Part shown: positions 1 to 8,600 of the stretch, one piece after another
Numbering within the stretch: position 1 is the first letter of the stretch
Layout: each line of letters begins with the position of its first letter
NCBI RefSeq assembly: GCF_014858725.1
Contig: NZ_AQGV01000014.1
Coordinates: forward strand, 62,001 to 126,000
Source: Pseudoalteromonas aurantia 208
GTDB taxonomy: Bacteria > Pseudomonadota > Gammaproteobacteria > Enterobacterales > Alteromonadaceae
Reading direction: 5' to 3'
Length of the DNA stretch: 64,000 nt
The notes under the pieces: generated by a model
The model's input: only the letters and a program-made list of their open reading frames with translations
What the model was told of the DNA's origin: nothing
The model's database searches: none
Program-made: the position numbers and the translations under genes

Positions 1-21
1 CAAATTGGCATTTGAATGAGG

Positions 22-912
22 TTACACTTTTTCTTCTGAGGTTATCTTGGTCTTAGCTAACACATGAAGCCCTTGAATCATGGCTGGAAATAGACTCTGC
101 TGAAAGTTATTCCAACGTAGTTCAAAAATTGTATCGGTAGGTGTGATCTTGGTATTTAGAACATCATGAATAACTGGACCTGAATCAATCCCCTGATCAA
201 CATAATGCAGTGAGGCACCCGTTTTATCAATCACTTCTGTGTCAACCATTTCCATTGTCTGCCAATTAATAACCTGTTTACCTTGCGCACCATACAGGGC
301 ATCCAGTGTAGCAGTTGCACCTCTGCGCTGATAAACAGAGTCCTCTTTTGTGATCCCTGGGTGAATATTAACAATACGCTTTGCGTAAGCACTCTCTTCA
401 CTCGCCAATTGATCCAAAATAACAATAAGTCCATCTAACAACACCACATCAGCATCCAACTCATCCAGCTTACTTTCTAAGCGCTGCTCAAAATCTCGCT
501 TTCCTTCTCGCCATAGTTGTGACCCTTTTGACAACTTACGGTAACTCGAAGGTACACAACATAACAGCTCATCGACGAGCGTATTGCCTACTTTGAGTGT
601 TTCAGGATAAATCCATTCAGCGTTACAAGCCACTCGCGATGTTCCGTAGTCTTGCAATTTTTGACTATCAAGCGAGTGTGTTAAATCGTCGTCAAAAATA
701 ACGCCGCTCAACTCATACAGCTCCCCCAAATCACTGCTATTTAGCTGCATCACTAGATGCTCTAATGGTGAGGTCATGTAACGTGTTTCATCTTTATATG
801 CAATCATTCTACCCGCCATATCTGCCGCAGCATTACGCAAGGAGCACACATATACTAGTTTTAATCTACCCATAGTCTCATCACCCATTTTTTTGTACTT
901 CTTTAAACCCAT
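22..912 (-). CDS. Formyltransferase (FMT/GART fold), possibly for a natural product
   Basis: About 296 residues with the N10-formyltetrahydrofolate-dependent formyltransferase fold. The catalytic motif NIHPG supplies the Asn and His, and the downstream D-x-G-x-D-x-G-P-V-I stretch supplies the catalytic Asp, so the enzyme looks active. It lacks the length and C-terminal domain of methionyl-tRNA formyltransferase and is closer in size to PvdF-type hydroxyornithine formylases or sugar formyltransferases. No amine hydroxylase is visible in the window, so the acceptor is unknown. In-frame starts exist at 912, 888 and 873; none has a strong ribosome site, and the last puts the first beta strand (KLVYVCS) right at the N-terminus. 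It is separated from the TonB receptor by two MITEs but has the same orientation. A link to the neighbouring NRPS/PKS locus is inference only. Confidence 0.75.
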   Translation of the reverse strand: MGLKKYKKMGDETMGRLKLVYVCSLRNAAADMAGRMIAYKDETRYMTSPLEHLVMQLNSSDLGELYELSGVIFDDDLTHSLDSQKLQDYGTSRVACNAEWIYPETLKVGNTLVDELLCCVPSSYRKLSKGSQLWREGKRDFEQRLESKLDELDADVVLLDGLIVILDQLASEESAYAKRIVNIHPGITKEDSVYQRRGATATLDALYGAQGKQVINWQTMEMVDTEVIDKTGASLHYVDQGIDSGPVIHDVLNTKITPTDTIFELRWNNFQQSLFPAMIQGLHVLAKTKITSEEKV

Positions 913-977
913 AACTCACATGTTACGAATTACACTATCCCATCATCAGACGCTGTACTCAGGTAAATATTTACTTA

Positions 978-1168
978 ACCTCAGGTTTGGATAAGGGTTT
1001 TGGAATAGAAAATGTTTTGCAAACAAACTTACGTACAATCCAATGATGATATTTTGTTCAATATCAAGGCGCTTTTATGCAGTAATAGCGGGCTATTACA
1101 AATGAAAGCAACGCCGAGAGTGAGAAAAATCGCTTTATTGGGCAAATTCGCTTATCCAGAGCTGAGGT
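978..1168. mobile_element. MITE-like element, family A, copy 1
   Basis: A 191-bp element that starts ACCTCAG and ends CTGAGGT. Its terminal inverted repeats extend to about 18 bp (TAACCTCAGGTTTGGATAAG against the reverse complement of CTTATCCAGAGCTGAGGTTA). It is flanked on both sides by TACTTA (972-977 and 1169-1174), a clear 6-bp target duplication. A second copy of exactly the same length and about 97% identity lies at 47685-47875 with a different duplicated target. No transposase is encoded, so it would be mobilised in trans. It sits about 65 bp upstream of the formyltransferase start. Confidence 0.88.
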
Positions 1169-1328
1169 TACTTACTCTGTGCTCTATTGATACGCTCTAC
1201 ACATCAATCTCACTAGACCAATACAGGCATAAAATCTGCGATGCGTGCCAATGCGTGTGTTATTTTGTTACTCATTATCAATATTGATCACCAGCTCGAC
1301 GGCATAATAGGTAACTTGGATAAGATAA

Positions 1329-1365
1329 AACCCATGCATCAAGACGGGCGCTCAATGCATGGGTT
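1329..1365 (-). terminator. Hairpin, probable terminator of the receptor transcript
   Basis: A perfect 11-bp stem (AACCCATGCAT with ATGCATGGGTT) closes a 15-nt loop. On the minus strand the stem is followed by TTTTATCTTAT, as in an intrinsic terminator. The only minus-strand gene just upstream is the TonB receptor ending at 1670, so a MITE now separates that gene from its probable terminator. Confidence 0.6.
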
Positions 1366-1384
1366 ATTGTAGGAAACACTTTTA

Positions 1385-1647
1385 GGGGCTGTTGATCTTT
1401 CAGGTTCCTTTTTGCAGCAGTTTGATTGGCTTTTATACAAGGCAGAGGCTGCGTAGCATGGTTATTCCATGTGAGTCAGCCGATAACATAGTAGAAAAGC
1501 CAATCAAGCGCTGCCTACTGGTTCTTTTGAGCGCCCTTTTCTCTTTGTTGCTTAATATTCGCTTAGATCACTAAGCCACACATTAAGCGCCGCGATAAAA
1601 GCACGCTCAAAGAGAACAAAAATAGAACAGCAAAGATCAACAGCCCC
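1385..1647. mobile_element. MITE-like element, family B, with TA flanks
   Basis: A 263-bp element with perfect 16-bp terminal inverted repeats, GGGGCTGTTGATCTTT and AAAGATCAACAGCCCC. It is flanked by TA on both sides (1383-1384 and 1648-1649), as expected of IS630/Tc1-type insertion. It also carries an internal 13-bp inverted repeat (TTGATTGGCTTTT at 1422-1434, its complement at 1495-1507) and a further CTCTTTG/CAAAGAG pair, so the whole element can fold strongly. The 60-codon frame at 1392-1574 has no features of a real protein. Confidence 0.8.
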
Positions 1648-1669
1648 TAGTTAAACAACTTAAAACCCC

Positions 1670-3817
1670 TTAAAACTGATAAGCAACAGTGGCTTTTATA
1701 TTACGCCCAGGTTCGTAATCCATTAAAAACAGCCCCTTTTCGCCCGCTAATGGGTGGCCAGTCACGCCTGTTTTAGATGACTGAGAGGCATAAAATTCAT
1801 CAAATACATTGTCAATGCCAACTCGAAAATGCAGTGCACTTATCGTCTGTGGCATCCAATGCACCGACAAATTGTGTACCGTATAACTGCGCTTTTCACT
1901 GTTAATGCTAGGGCCACCTAAAAATTGCCCTTCAGCCACACCGCCAACCATCATACCTTCCCAAGCAACATCAAGGTCATAACGCTCGAATTGGTAAGCC
2001 ACACGCGTCGTAATTGTATCGCCTTGCTCTCGCTCTAATCGTGAGCCATCTAATACTTCATAATGCGAAAATGCCGACAAATCACTATTCGATTGAGCAT
2101 AGGTAAATTGAATTGATAGCCGTCTATGAGTAAATTCAGAATACGCTTCAAAGCCATCAATCTGCATATCACCGATATTATCCTTCCATTGATCCCAGCG
2201 ATGTTTTGGCTGTGGTTTCATTGCACTATCGTAAATATAGTTGTCTATATGCGTTGAAAAAGCAGTCATCCCTGCCGACCAAGTGATTGAGTTACCTATC
2301 GTCCGTTGATAAGCAATCGCCAGTTCTGTGTTAAGCCCCGTTTCAGCTTCAATGTCATTATTTTCACTATCCCTAAGGCCTGCGCCAGCGAACACCTCGC
2401 CAATCTCTGGTCCTTTAAATAGTTCCGTGCTACTGATCTTAATCAAGAAATTCTCGGTTAGATGGTATTCCGCTGCAAGCGACAAAGACAACTCGGTAAA
2501 GTCGTTGGTGATCACTTTTGAATCAATCTTATAACTATCATGACGTATACCTGGCATGATCACCAAGCCACTATCGAACTCAATGCGATCCTGCACAAAC
2601 AACGCTAAATTTTTAGCTTCTTCTTGTGATTGACTGACCGTGTTATCTGGGGCCAATTTATGGAAATCCGTATCATGTTTAAGATAATCAGCCCCATAAG
2701 TGATGAGATGGCTTTCACGTGAAAAAAGCGCCTCAAACGGCGTCTGAGCTATGAGATTCAACCCGCTATTTTTTGCCTCCCCAGTGACTTGACCCGCATT
2801 CCCCCTAAAACGCGGACTCGGTGAAAGTGCCCAACCGGCTTCATCTCGGTAAAGCTCGCTGACATTGCTAAATATACTCGCAGTTAAGGCAGAACCTTGG
2901 CCCCACTCTAAATCATAGCTTAAAGTGAGCGTGTCACGAGTAAACTCTGTAGGCCATAACAAAGGCGTACCTAACCCTTTCTCAAATACAAGGTCAGTTG
3001 CCAGCCCCATATCAGGGCGGTAGCTATAGTGACCTTTGTCCTCATAGGTCTCATAGCTCAACGCAAGTCGCTGATTAACATCGACGTTCCAGCCGACCTT
3101 AAATAATGCATCATTCACATCCCCCTCAAGACCTCGGACAGTACCATCGGTGCCCACTATGGCCCCACCAGTTTGATCGGTAATTTCTCCGCCACCCACG
3201 TCGTAGTTGTCTCGTGTGACTTGATTATAATACGCCAAGAAATCTAGCTGTTCAGTTAAGACCCCATAACCTGTCAAAGAAAAATTATGCCCTGCATTAT
3301 TTGCCACACCAGCCGATACTCGCCCACCTACAGAAGCCCCAGGTGCTAACAAATCGGCGGCTTCTTTTGTTTCAAACCGTACAGCGCCACCTAAGCCACC
3401 ATTTATAACCGAATTTGTGCCTGTTTCAATATCCACTGATTTAAGAATATCTGCATGGATCTGTAAATTCCCCATGTGATGGTACATATAAGAATTTTGC
3501 GCGGCACCATCAATGGAAATTTTCAGATCTTTATCATCCATACTACGAATCGTAATACGTTGATTTAAAGAGTGTGCGCCGCCCACATCAATACCTGGGA
3601 TGCTGCGCAGTAAATCAGAAATATGATCTGCTTGTTTATCGGCAATATCTTGCTCTTGCAAGTAAAGCGCTGACGTTTTAACTTGCGTACTCCACACGGC
3701 GATTTTCTCTATATTATCAGCCGTTGCGTACACTGATGGCGCGATAAATACACTTGCTAAAGCTAACGTTAGGCCCGTTTTGCGAAAACCCATTTGTTGA
3801 GCCGCTAAAATCAACAT
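1670..3817 (-). CDS. TonB-dependent outer membrane receptor, probably for a ferric siderophore
   Basis: 715 residues with an N-terminal signal peptide (hydrophobic stretch ending ...SVYA), a TonB-box-like IEKIAVWST segment, a plug domain at roughly residues 45-170 (ISDLLRSIPGIDV, ITIRSM, ISIDGAAQN) and a 22-strand-type barrel ending in the aromatic terminus VAYQF. The ATG at 3817 has an AAGGG ribosome site 8 bp away and is the chosen start. It diverges from an AraC-family regulator, an arrangement seen for DesA/DesR and FptA/PchR siderophore systems, and a Fur-box-like sequence lies between the two genes. The ligand cannot be read from the sequence. It may be the product of the adjacent NRPS/PKS or a foreign siderophore. 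Confidence 0.88.
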   Translation of the reverse strand: MLILAAQQMGFRKTGLTLALASVFIAPSVYATADNIEKIAVWSTQVKTSALYLQEQDIADKQADHISDLLRSIPGIDVGGAHSLNQRITIRSMDDKDLKISIDGAAQNSYMYHHMGNLQIHADILKSVDIETGTNSVINGGLGGAVRFETKEAADLLAPGASVGGRVSAGVANNAGHNFSLTGYGVLTEQLDFLAYYNQVTRDNYDVGGGEITDQTGGAIVGTDGTVRGLEGDVNDALFKVGWNVDVNQRLALSYETYEDKGHYSYRPDMGLATDLVFEKGLGTPLLWPTEFTRDTLTLSYDLEWGQGSALTASIFSNVSELYRDEAGWALSPSPRFRGNAGQVTGEAKNSGLNLIAQTPFEALFSRESHLITYGADYLKHDTDFHKLAPDNTVSQSQEEAKNLALFVQDRIEFDSGLVIMPGIRHDSYKIDSKVITNDFTELSLSLAAEYHLTENFLIKISSTELFKGPEIGEVFAGAGLRDSENNDIEAETGLNTELAIAYQRTIGNSITWSAGMTAFSTHIDNYIYDSAMKPQPKHRWDQWKDNIGDMQIDGFEAYSEFTHRRLSIQFTYAQSNSDLSAFSHYEVLDGSRLEREQGDTITTRVAYQFERYDLDVAWEGMMVGGVAEGQFLGGPSINSEKRSYTVHNLSVHWMPQTISALHFRVGIDNVFDEFYASQSSKTGVTGHPLAGEKGLFLMDYEPGRNIKATVAYQF

Positions 3818-3839
3818 ACAACATCCCTTAAATGTAAAT

Positions 3840-3858
3840 AAGAATTAATATCAATATT
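3840..3858 (-). promoter_or_regulatory. Fur-box-like site upstream of the TonB receptor
   Basis: On the minus strand this 19-bp stretch matches the Fur consensus GATAATGATAATCATTATC at 13 of 19 positions. It lies 23 bp upstream of the receptor start, in the spacer shared with the divergent AraC gene. Iron repression of the receptor is inferred. Confidence 0.5.
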
Positions 3859-3944
3859 GTACATAGATTACAGGTTGATATTTGCTGTTCTATTTTGCAA
3901 AATCGTCTAACTTATTTGCAAAAACATCAATAAGGATTGACGTT

Positions 3945-4931
3945 GTGACAACTTGTATTTATGCCGATGATCTATCTTATGCCTTACAAAAAATTGGCTT
4001 AGAGTCCCGTCAACACTCGCCATCTCAGCAAACACGCGTAGCACAGGGTCATTTAAGCTTCATAGAGTTACAAAAAGGGTGTTATTTACACCGCGCTAAT
4101 ATCGTAGAAAATAGTAATACCAGTAGCAGTGCTATCTTACCCGCAGGCTGCCATATAACAGTATTATTAGCGGGAGCTGTGTCGTTTAGAGTGGCACAAA
4201 AACGTTATCACTTTAGTGCTGATAAGGGGCCTGTTGCCTTTGTTAATATAGTCAACAAACAAGATATTTTTACCCGTTTTATGCAGGATGGGCAGCCTGT
4301 AGAAAAAATCACCCTCAGCTGTGAGCGCAGCTGGTTTTTACAAAAGATGGCCAGTGAACAAGCCTGTCAGCAAATAGACAAGCAGCTTTTTCATTCTCAA
4401 AATGTCTATATTACACCACTCACTCCCTTACTACTCCAACAAGCCAAAACCATTGCTAATCATGATGACAGCACACCATTTTTAGCCCCGCTATTGTTAG
4501 AGCAACACGCTCTCGCATTATTGTATAATGTGATTAGCCAATTTTATCACCCTGATTCAAAACCAAATCAAGCACACTATTCACACGCACCTGTTCAAGC
4601 CAGTGAGGCTAAGCTGAGCGCATTATTATTACTTTTAGAGCAAGACTTTACCCTCACTGACATTGCCGATCAGTTAGGCGTTAGCATCAGTACATTACAG
4701 CGAAATTTTAAACGCAGTTTCAACACCACGTTAAAACAATACGTCAAAATAAAGCGCTTAGAAAAAGCCAGAAAAGCATTACTCATAGAAGGTTTAACGA
4801 TAGGAGAAGCTGCATATTTAGCAAAATATACTCATGTGGGCAATTTTATTACCGCCTTTAAAAAACACTTTGGCATTACACCTATGCAGCTGATTAAATT
4901 ACATCGTAATACCACCCCAGAGCAAGCCTAG
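3945..4931 (+). CDS. AraC-family transcriptional regulator
   Basis: 328 residues. The C-terminal about 100 residues form the paired helix-turn-helix of the AraC family (LTDIADQLGVSISTLQRNFKRSF, then IGEAAYLAKYTHVGNFITAFKKHFGITPMQL). The N-terminal region is a ligand-sensing domain of the PchR type. I chose the GTG at 3945, which has a TAAGGA ribosome site 8 bp upstream; the frame is open back to a TTG at 3882 but with no ribosome site. It diverges from the TonB receptor, and such regulators usually activate the receptor when the ferric siderophore is bound. Its 3' end overlaps the convergent sdhD-like gene by 33 bp. Confidence 0.85.
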   Translation: MTTCIYADDLSYALQKIGLESRQHSPSQQTRVAQGHLSFIELQKGCYLHRANIVENSNTSSSAILPAGCHITVLLAGAVSFRVAQKRYHFSADKGPVAFVNIVNKQDIFTRFMQDGQPVEKITLSCERSWFLQKMASEQACQQIDKQLFHSQNVYITPLTPLLLQQAKTIANHDDSTPFLAPLLLEQHALALLYNVISQFYHPDSKPNQAHYSHAPVQASEAKLSALLLLLEQDFTLTDIADQLGVSISTLQRNFKRSFNTTLKQYVKIKRLEKARKALLIEGLTIGEAAYLAKYTHVGNFITAFKKHFGITPMQLIKLHRNTTPEQA

Positions 4932-5240
4932 GCCAAAACCCCATAACCCGAGGTTAAGCGCAACCAAAATGATATTAAAAAGTGTGTTAAAACGCCCTTT
5001 GATGTAGTCTCCAGCGATTTGCCAAGCGGCTAAAATACCATTCATCATGGTTGCCGTAAGTACCACTGTCGCGATCATTTTAAACCACAGTGCACCGTGC
5101 AGGGATGACCACATCAAAAATGTAATTGGCCCACATAACACCAGATACCCGATCATCGCCGCCACAAACAAAATAATGATCACGTTACAAATGCGCTGTA
5201 AGATCCATTGCTGTGTGCCGGATAAATTTATCATAGCCAT
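4899..5240 (-). CDS. Orphan succinate dehydrogenase membrane subunit SdhD-like, heme ligand lost
   Basis: 113 residues with three membrane helices, collinear with E. coli SdhD (115 residues). The quinone-site pair Asp82-Tyr83 is kept (Asp78-Tyr79 here, in WQIAGDYIK), as is Arg20 (Arg16). The heme axial ligand His71 is Asn67 and the heme-proximal His14 is Gln10. The start at 5240 has an AGGGG ribosome site 7 bp upstream and gives a 10-bp overlap with sdhC. No sdhA or sdhB is nearby, so if it works as complex II it must use SdhA/SdhB made elsewhere. It is the last gene of the NRPS/PKS operon. A role as a resistant target copy is inferred. E. coli numbering is from memory of the published structure. 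Confidence 0.82.
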   Translation of the reverse strand: MAMINLSGTQQWILQRICNVIIILFVAAMIGYLVLCGPITFLMWSSLHGALWFKMIATVVLTATMMNGILAAWQIAGDYIKGRFNTLFNIILVALNLGLWGFGLGLLWGGITM

Positions 5241-5617
5241 ATCCATACCCCTGATAACATACTCAGTAATACGCCGATAGCAATACATGCCCATGAAATT
5301 TGCGCCCCACCTTCTAAGCTCTCAAAATGCCCTGCCTCTTGAATTAAGTGCTTAACACCGCCGCATAAGTAATATCCCATTGCGGTCAAAAAAGCCCATA
5401 AGAATAGCTGGATAATCGTACTTTCATCGCGTAATGCATGCAATAAAGCAAAATTTTCTGGAGATTGTAGTGAATACCATAAAGTTGGTAAATAAAAAGC
5501 AAAGCCAACCCACATCACCACGGCACTGATCCTATGTAGGATTGATGCATAAGCAGTAATCGGCAGAGCCATGGTCTGTATTGCTAAATTCATAGGCCGT
5601 TGTTTTTTCATTTTCAC
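5231..5617 (-). CDS. Orphan succinate dehydrogenase cytochrome b subunit SdhC-like, heme ligand replaced by Tyr
   Basis: 128 residues and three membrane helices, clearly homologous to E. coli SdhC: KKQRPMNLAIQT, PITAYASILHRIS and WAFLTAMGYY align without doubt. The quinone-site residues Ser27 and Arg31 are kept (Ser25, Arg29), as is His30 (His28). The heme axial ligand His84 is replaced by Tyr83, followed by an altered GGVKHLIQE in place of GIRHMMMD. The ATG has a GAGG ribosome site 6 bp upstream. It lies 58 bp after the PKS stop, with a terminator-like hairpin between, and overlaps sdhD. The frame is intact, so it is not a decaying copy. Confidence 0.87.
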   Translation of the reverse strand: MKMKKQRPMNLAIQTMALPITAYASILHRISAVVMWVGFAFYLPTLWYSLQSPENFALLHALRDESTIIQLFLWAFLTAMGYYLCGGVKHLIQEAGHFESLEGGAQISWACIAIGVLLSMLSGVWIWL

Positions 5618-5632
5618 CTCTGAGTTGATGTT

Positions 5633-5664
5633 ACAAAAAGCCCAAACCGATTTGGCTTGGGCTT
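5633..5664 (-). terminator. Terminator-like hairpin between PKS and sdhC
   Basis: An 8-bp stem (AAGCCCAA 5638-5645 with TTGGGCTT 5657-5664) with an 11-nt loop is followed on the minus strand by TTTTTG. There is no room for a promoter between it and sdhC, so sdhC/D would be expressed by read-through or from within the PKS gene. Confidence 0.6.
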
Positions 5665-5675
5665 ACGGGGTACGC

Positions 5676-8600
5676 TTATTCCGAAAGTTGCTCGATTAAC
5701 TTCCCTTCTATGATGTACGCCAAATTATCTATGCTCGGGTCTTCAAAAAATTCAGCGGGCTCTAATTCAATTGAAAACTGCTGCTTCACCTTAGCCAACA
5801 TCTGAATGGCAATCAGTGAATCTCCACCTAGCGCAAACAAGCTATCAAATACACCTATTTCATCAAAACCTAGAAATTCGCGCCATACAGCCACCAGCTT
5901 ATGCTCTAGTTCACTCTCTGGTGCTTCATATTCGGTGTCTAAATCTGGACGACCATGACCAGTTGGTTTGGCTGGCGCATTTAATATAGCCTGCTCGGCT
6001 TCTCGTGTGATACGAACCAATTGCGCCCAATTCATACTAGCAGCATAAACTTGTGGTTGAGCACTTGTGAATATGTCGACTAACATCGCTGCTCCAGCGT
6101 CTCCTTGTAGCCCTAAACCTTCGGGTAATTGGAACTTCGCAGCCATCCCAGTTTTAGCCCACGCATCCCAATTGATACTCACCACGGGAAAGCGGTGGGA
6201 TTGATGTGCCAAAGTATCTAGGTAAACATTCGCAGCACAGTAGTCACTTTGGCCGTATGCGCCTAATACCGAGGCTAAAGAAGAACACACCGCAAATTGC
6301 TGCAAGTTATGATGATTGAAAATGGTTAATAGGTTTTGCGTACCTTCCACCTTCGCCGATAAAGTCAGTTGGGCTTGATCTAAATGCATCGTACGAATAA
6401 AACCACCACCAGGTAAACCCGCACTATGGATCACATGAGTAATTGCACCAACTTGCTGCTCTGCTTTTTTCACTGATTGTGTTAATTGTGCAATATCAAG
6501 TACATCAGCGGTAACCACCACAACCTTAACTTGTGTTTGTATGGCAAGTAATGTGGTTAGCTGAGCACGTAATTTATCATCTGTGTCACTGTTTTCTGCC
6601 AATGCCTGCCATTGTGAAGTCGGGGCAAAATCACTACGCGTTTGCAATACTAAAGCATGCCCTTGGCTTGCAAGAAACTGTGCTAAATGTAAGCCAACAC
6701 CTCCTAACCCTCCCGTAATGAATGTGACACCCGCATCTATCGACGCCTTTGCTATAGCTGGCACTTCACATTCATTGAGTACAAAACGCTGCTTACCACG
6801 ATAAGCCACCTCATTGTGTCCATCACCAGTCGCATCGACTAAATCTTCAACCACCTGGCTCAATAGATTATCTGAAAGAGATAAATTTGCCGCGCTAAAC
6901 TCAAACACTCTAGTCGATATTTGATGCTCGAGTGGCAAGCCCCGAGTTAACCCCAGTAACGTTGATTTCTCTGGTGATAAAGTTTCATCAGCTAACACCG
7001 AAAATAACTCTGTCGCCAATACACTTAACCGAATATTAAAGGTATTAACCAAGTTTTGTACTAAGGGTAATAACCGATGATACCCCAGCGCATCGTGCGG
7101 CTTTGCTACATCCAGAAAGCGCGCATCAATAAAGTGTGTCACGACAGGCTGCTGTGATAGCAATGTTTGTAACTGAATCCAATGTTCAGCGTTACTATAG
7201 TCGAAATGAACATGCCCATTTTCTTGCACACTCACACCTTGTTCACTACTGTGTTCCAAATACCAAAGGGTGGTTACCTGAGCACCTCGTTCCACCAAAC
7301 CATGACTAATCGTACTACAGACCTCTGAGTCAGAAGCCAAGAGTAAAAAGTGTTGTTCAGCTAAGTTACCAGTATCCGCAATCAAAGGTTTTTGCTGCCA
7401 AACTGGCTGCAATAGCTGCGGCTTATGTACGGGTAATTCCACGTTATTGGCGTTGATAGAGTGATCCGTAGATTTTGCTTCTACCCAATATTCATTATTA
7501 CTAAATTGATATTCAGGTAAAATATTTTCCCCTCTGGGGATAAGCTCACCACAGCGCTGCCAATCAAGAGTCATACCTAACTGCCATAATGTAGCGACAG
7601 TTTTTGCAAAAGGCGCTATAGGCTCTTTAACCTCTCTGACATGCGCAATTGAATGTAATACAGTAAGTTCATCAGAAATAGTACACTGCCGTGCTAATTT
7701 TTGTAGTGTATCCCCAGGTCCAGCCTCAATAAATACATCACAATGGTTTGCCAACGTTTCTACGCCCGCCACAAAATTAACGGGCTGACGGATATGGTCT
7801 AACCAATATTGTACTGAAGTTGCCTGCTCATCTGAGATCAATTGCCCTGTCACGTTACTCACAAATGGTATTTCTGGCGCATTCAATTGTACCTGCTCTA
7901 ATGCCACCCTAAATTCCGGTAATACCGCATCAGTCAAATGACTATGAAAAGCATGAGAAACATGTAAGCGCGTACAACTAATTTGCTGTGCCTTCAATTG
8001 CGTTTGGAGTGCTTTAATCGCTTCTTTTGTTCCTGATACAACGGTATTTGTTGGGCTATTCAATGCCGCAATATCTAACGCGTCAGTCAAATATGGTCTG
8101 AGTGATTGCTCATCGCCTACGACTGATAGCATGGTGCCAGGTGCCATGCTTTGTAACGTTTCACCTCTGGCAGTAACCAATGTTACAGCTGTGTTTAACG
8201 ACATAACATTTGCCAAACATGCAGCCACATACTCACCAATGCTGTGGCCAAGCATTGTCGTAATTTTTAACCCGATATCTTGATACGTTTTTGCCATCGC
8301 ATACCCAACAACAAACAAGGCTGGTTGCGTTACACGTGTTTGATTTAATAACTGATTAGCCGCTAGTACTTGATCATCTTCAGGCATGAAGACGGTCAAT
8401 AGTTGTGCTTGCAAAGTGGCAGAAAAGCAGCCCACAACTACATCGAATGCGGCTTTAAAAGTAGGGTTGTGCTGTAGTAATGGTTGCGCCATTGTCACAT
8501 ATTGCGAACCTTGCCCTGAAAACATCAAACCAACACGAACATCTGAAACTTTCTTAGCAACCACTTCGCGGCTCAATAAAGATACTGCTTGCTCATGATC

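Larger units (their letters stand above)
913..1669. other. Gene-free stretch filled by two MITE-like elements and a terminator
   Basis: No credible gene is present. The stretch holds the short leader of the formyltransferase (913-971), a 191-bp MITE-like element with 6-bp target duplications, 150 bp without recognisable signals, a strong hairpin at 1329-1365, and a second structured inverted-repeat element at 1385-1647. Short open frames inside both repeats are by-products of the repeats. Confidence 0.8.

Noticed and set aside
1012..1287. Open frame of 91 codons, with a relative at 47707-47946, as a pair of homologous genes
   Set aside because: The similarity is wholly explained by the 191-bp MITE; the frames run out into unrelated flanks and have no ribosome sites.
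1392..1574. 60-codon frame as a small protein
   Set aside because: It lies inside the family B inverted-repeat element and shows no protein features.
4899..5617. sdhCD as decayed remnants of a complete sdh operon
   Set aside because: Both frames are intact with good ribosome sites, and quinone-site residues are conserved while heme ligands are changed, which is not the pattern of random decay.
5676..5800. A terminal thioesterase or reductase domain on the PKS
   Set aside because: The protein ends about 35 residues after the carrier domain; no room or motif for a release domain.
8386..8598. Numerous open frames antisense to the NRPS, PKS, rpoB and rpoC genes
   Set aside because: They are shadows of long genes on the other strand without ribosome sites or recognisable domains.
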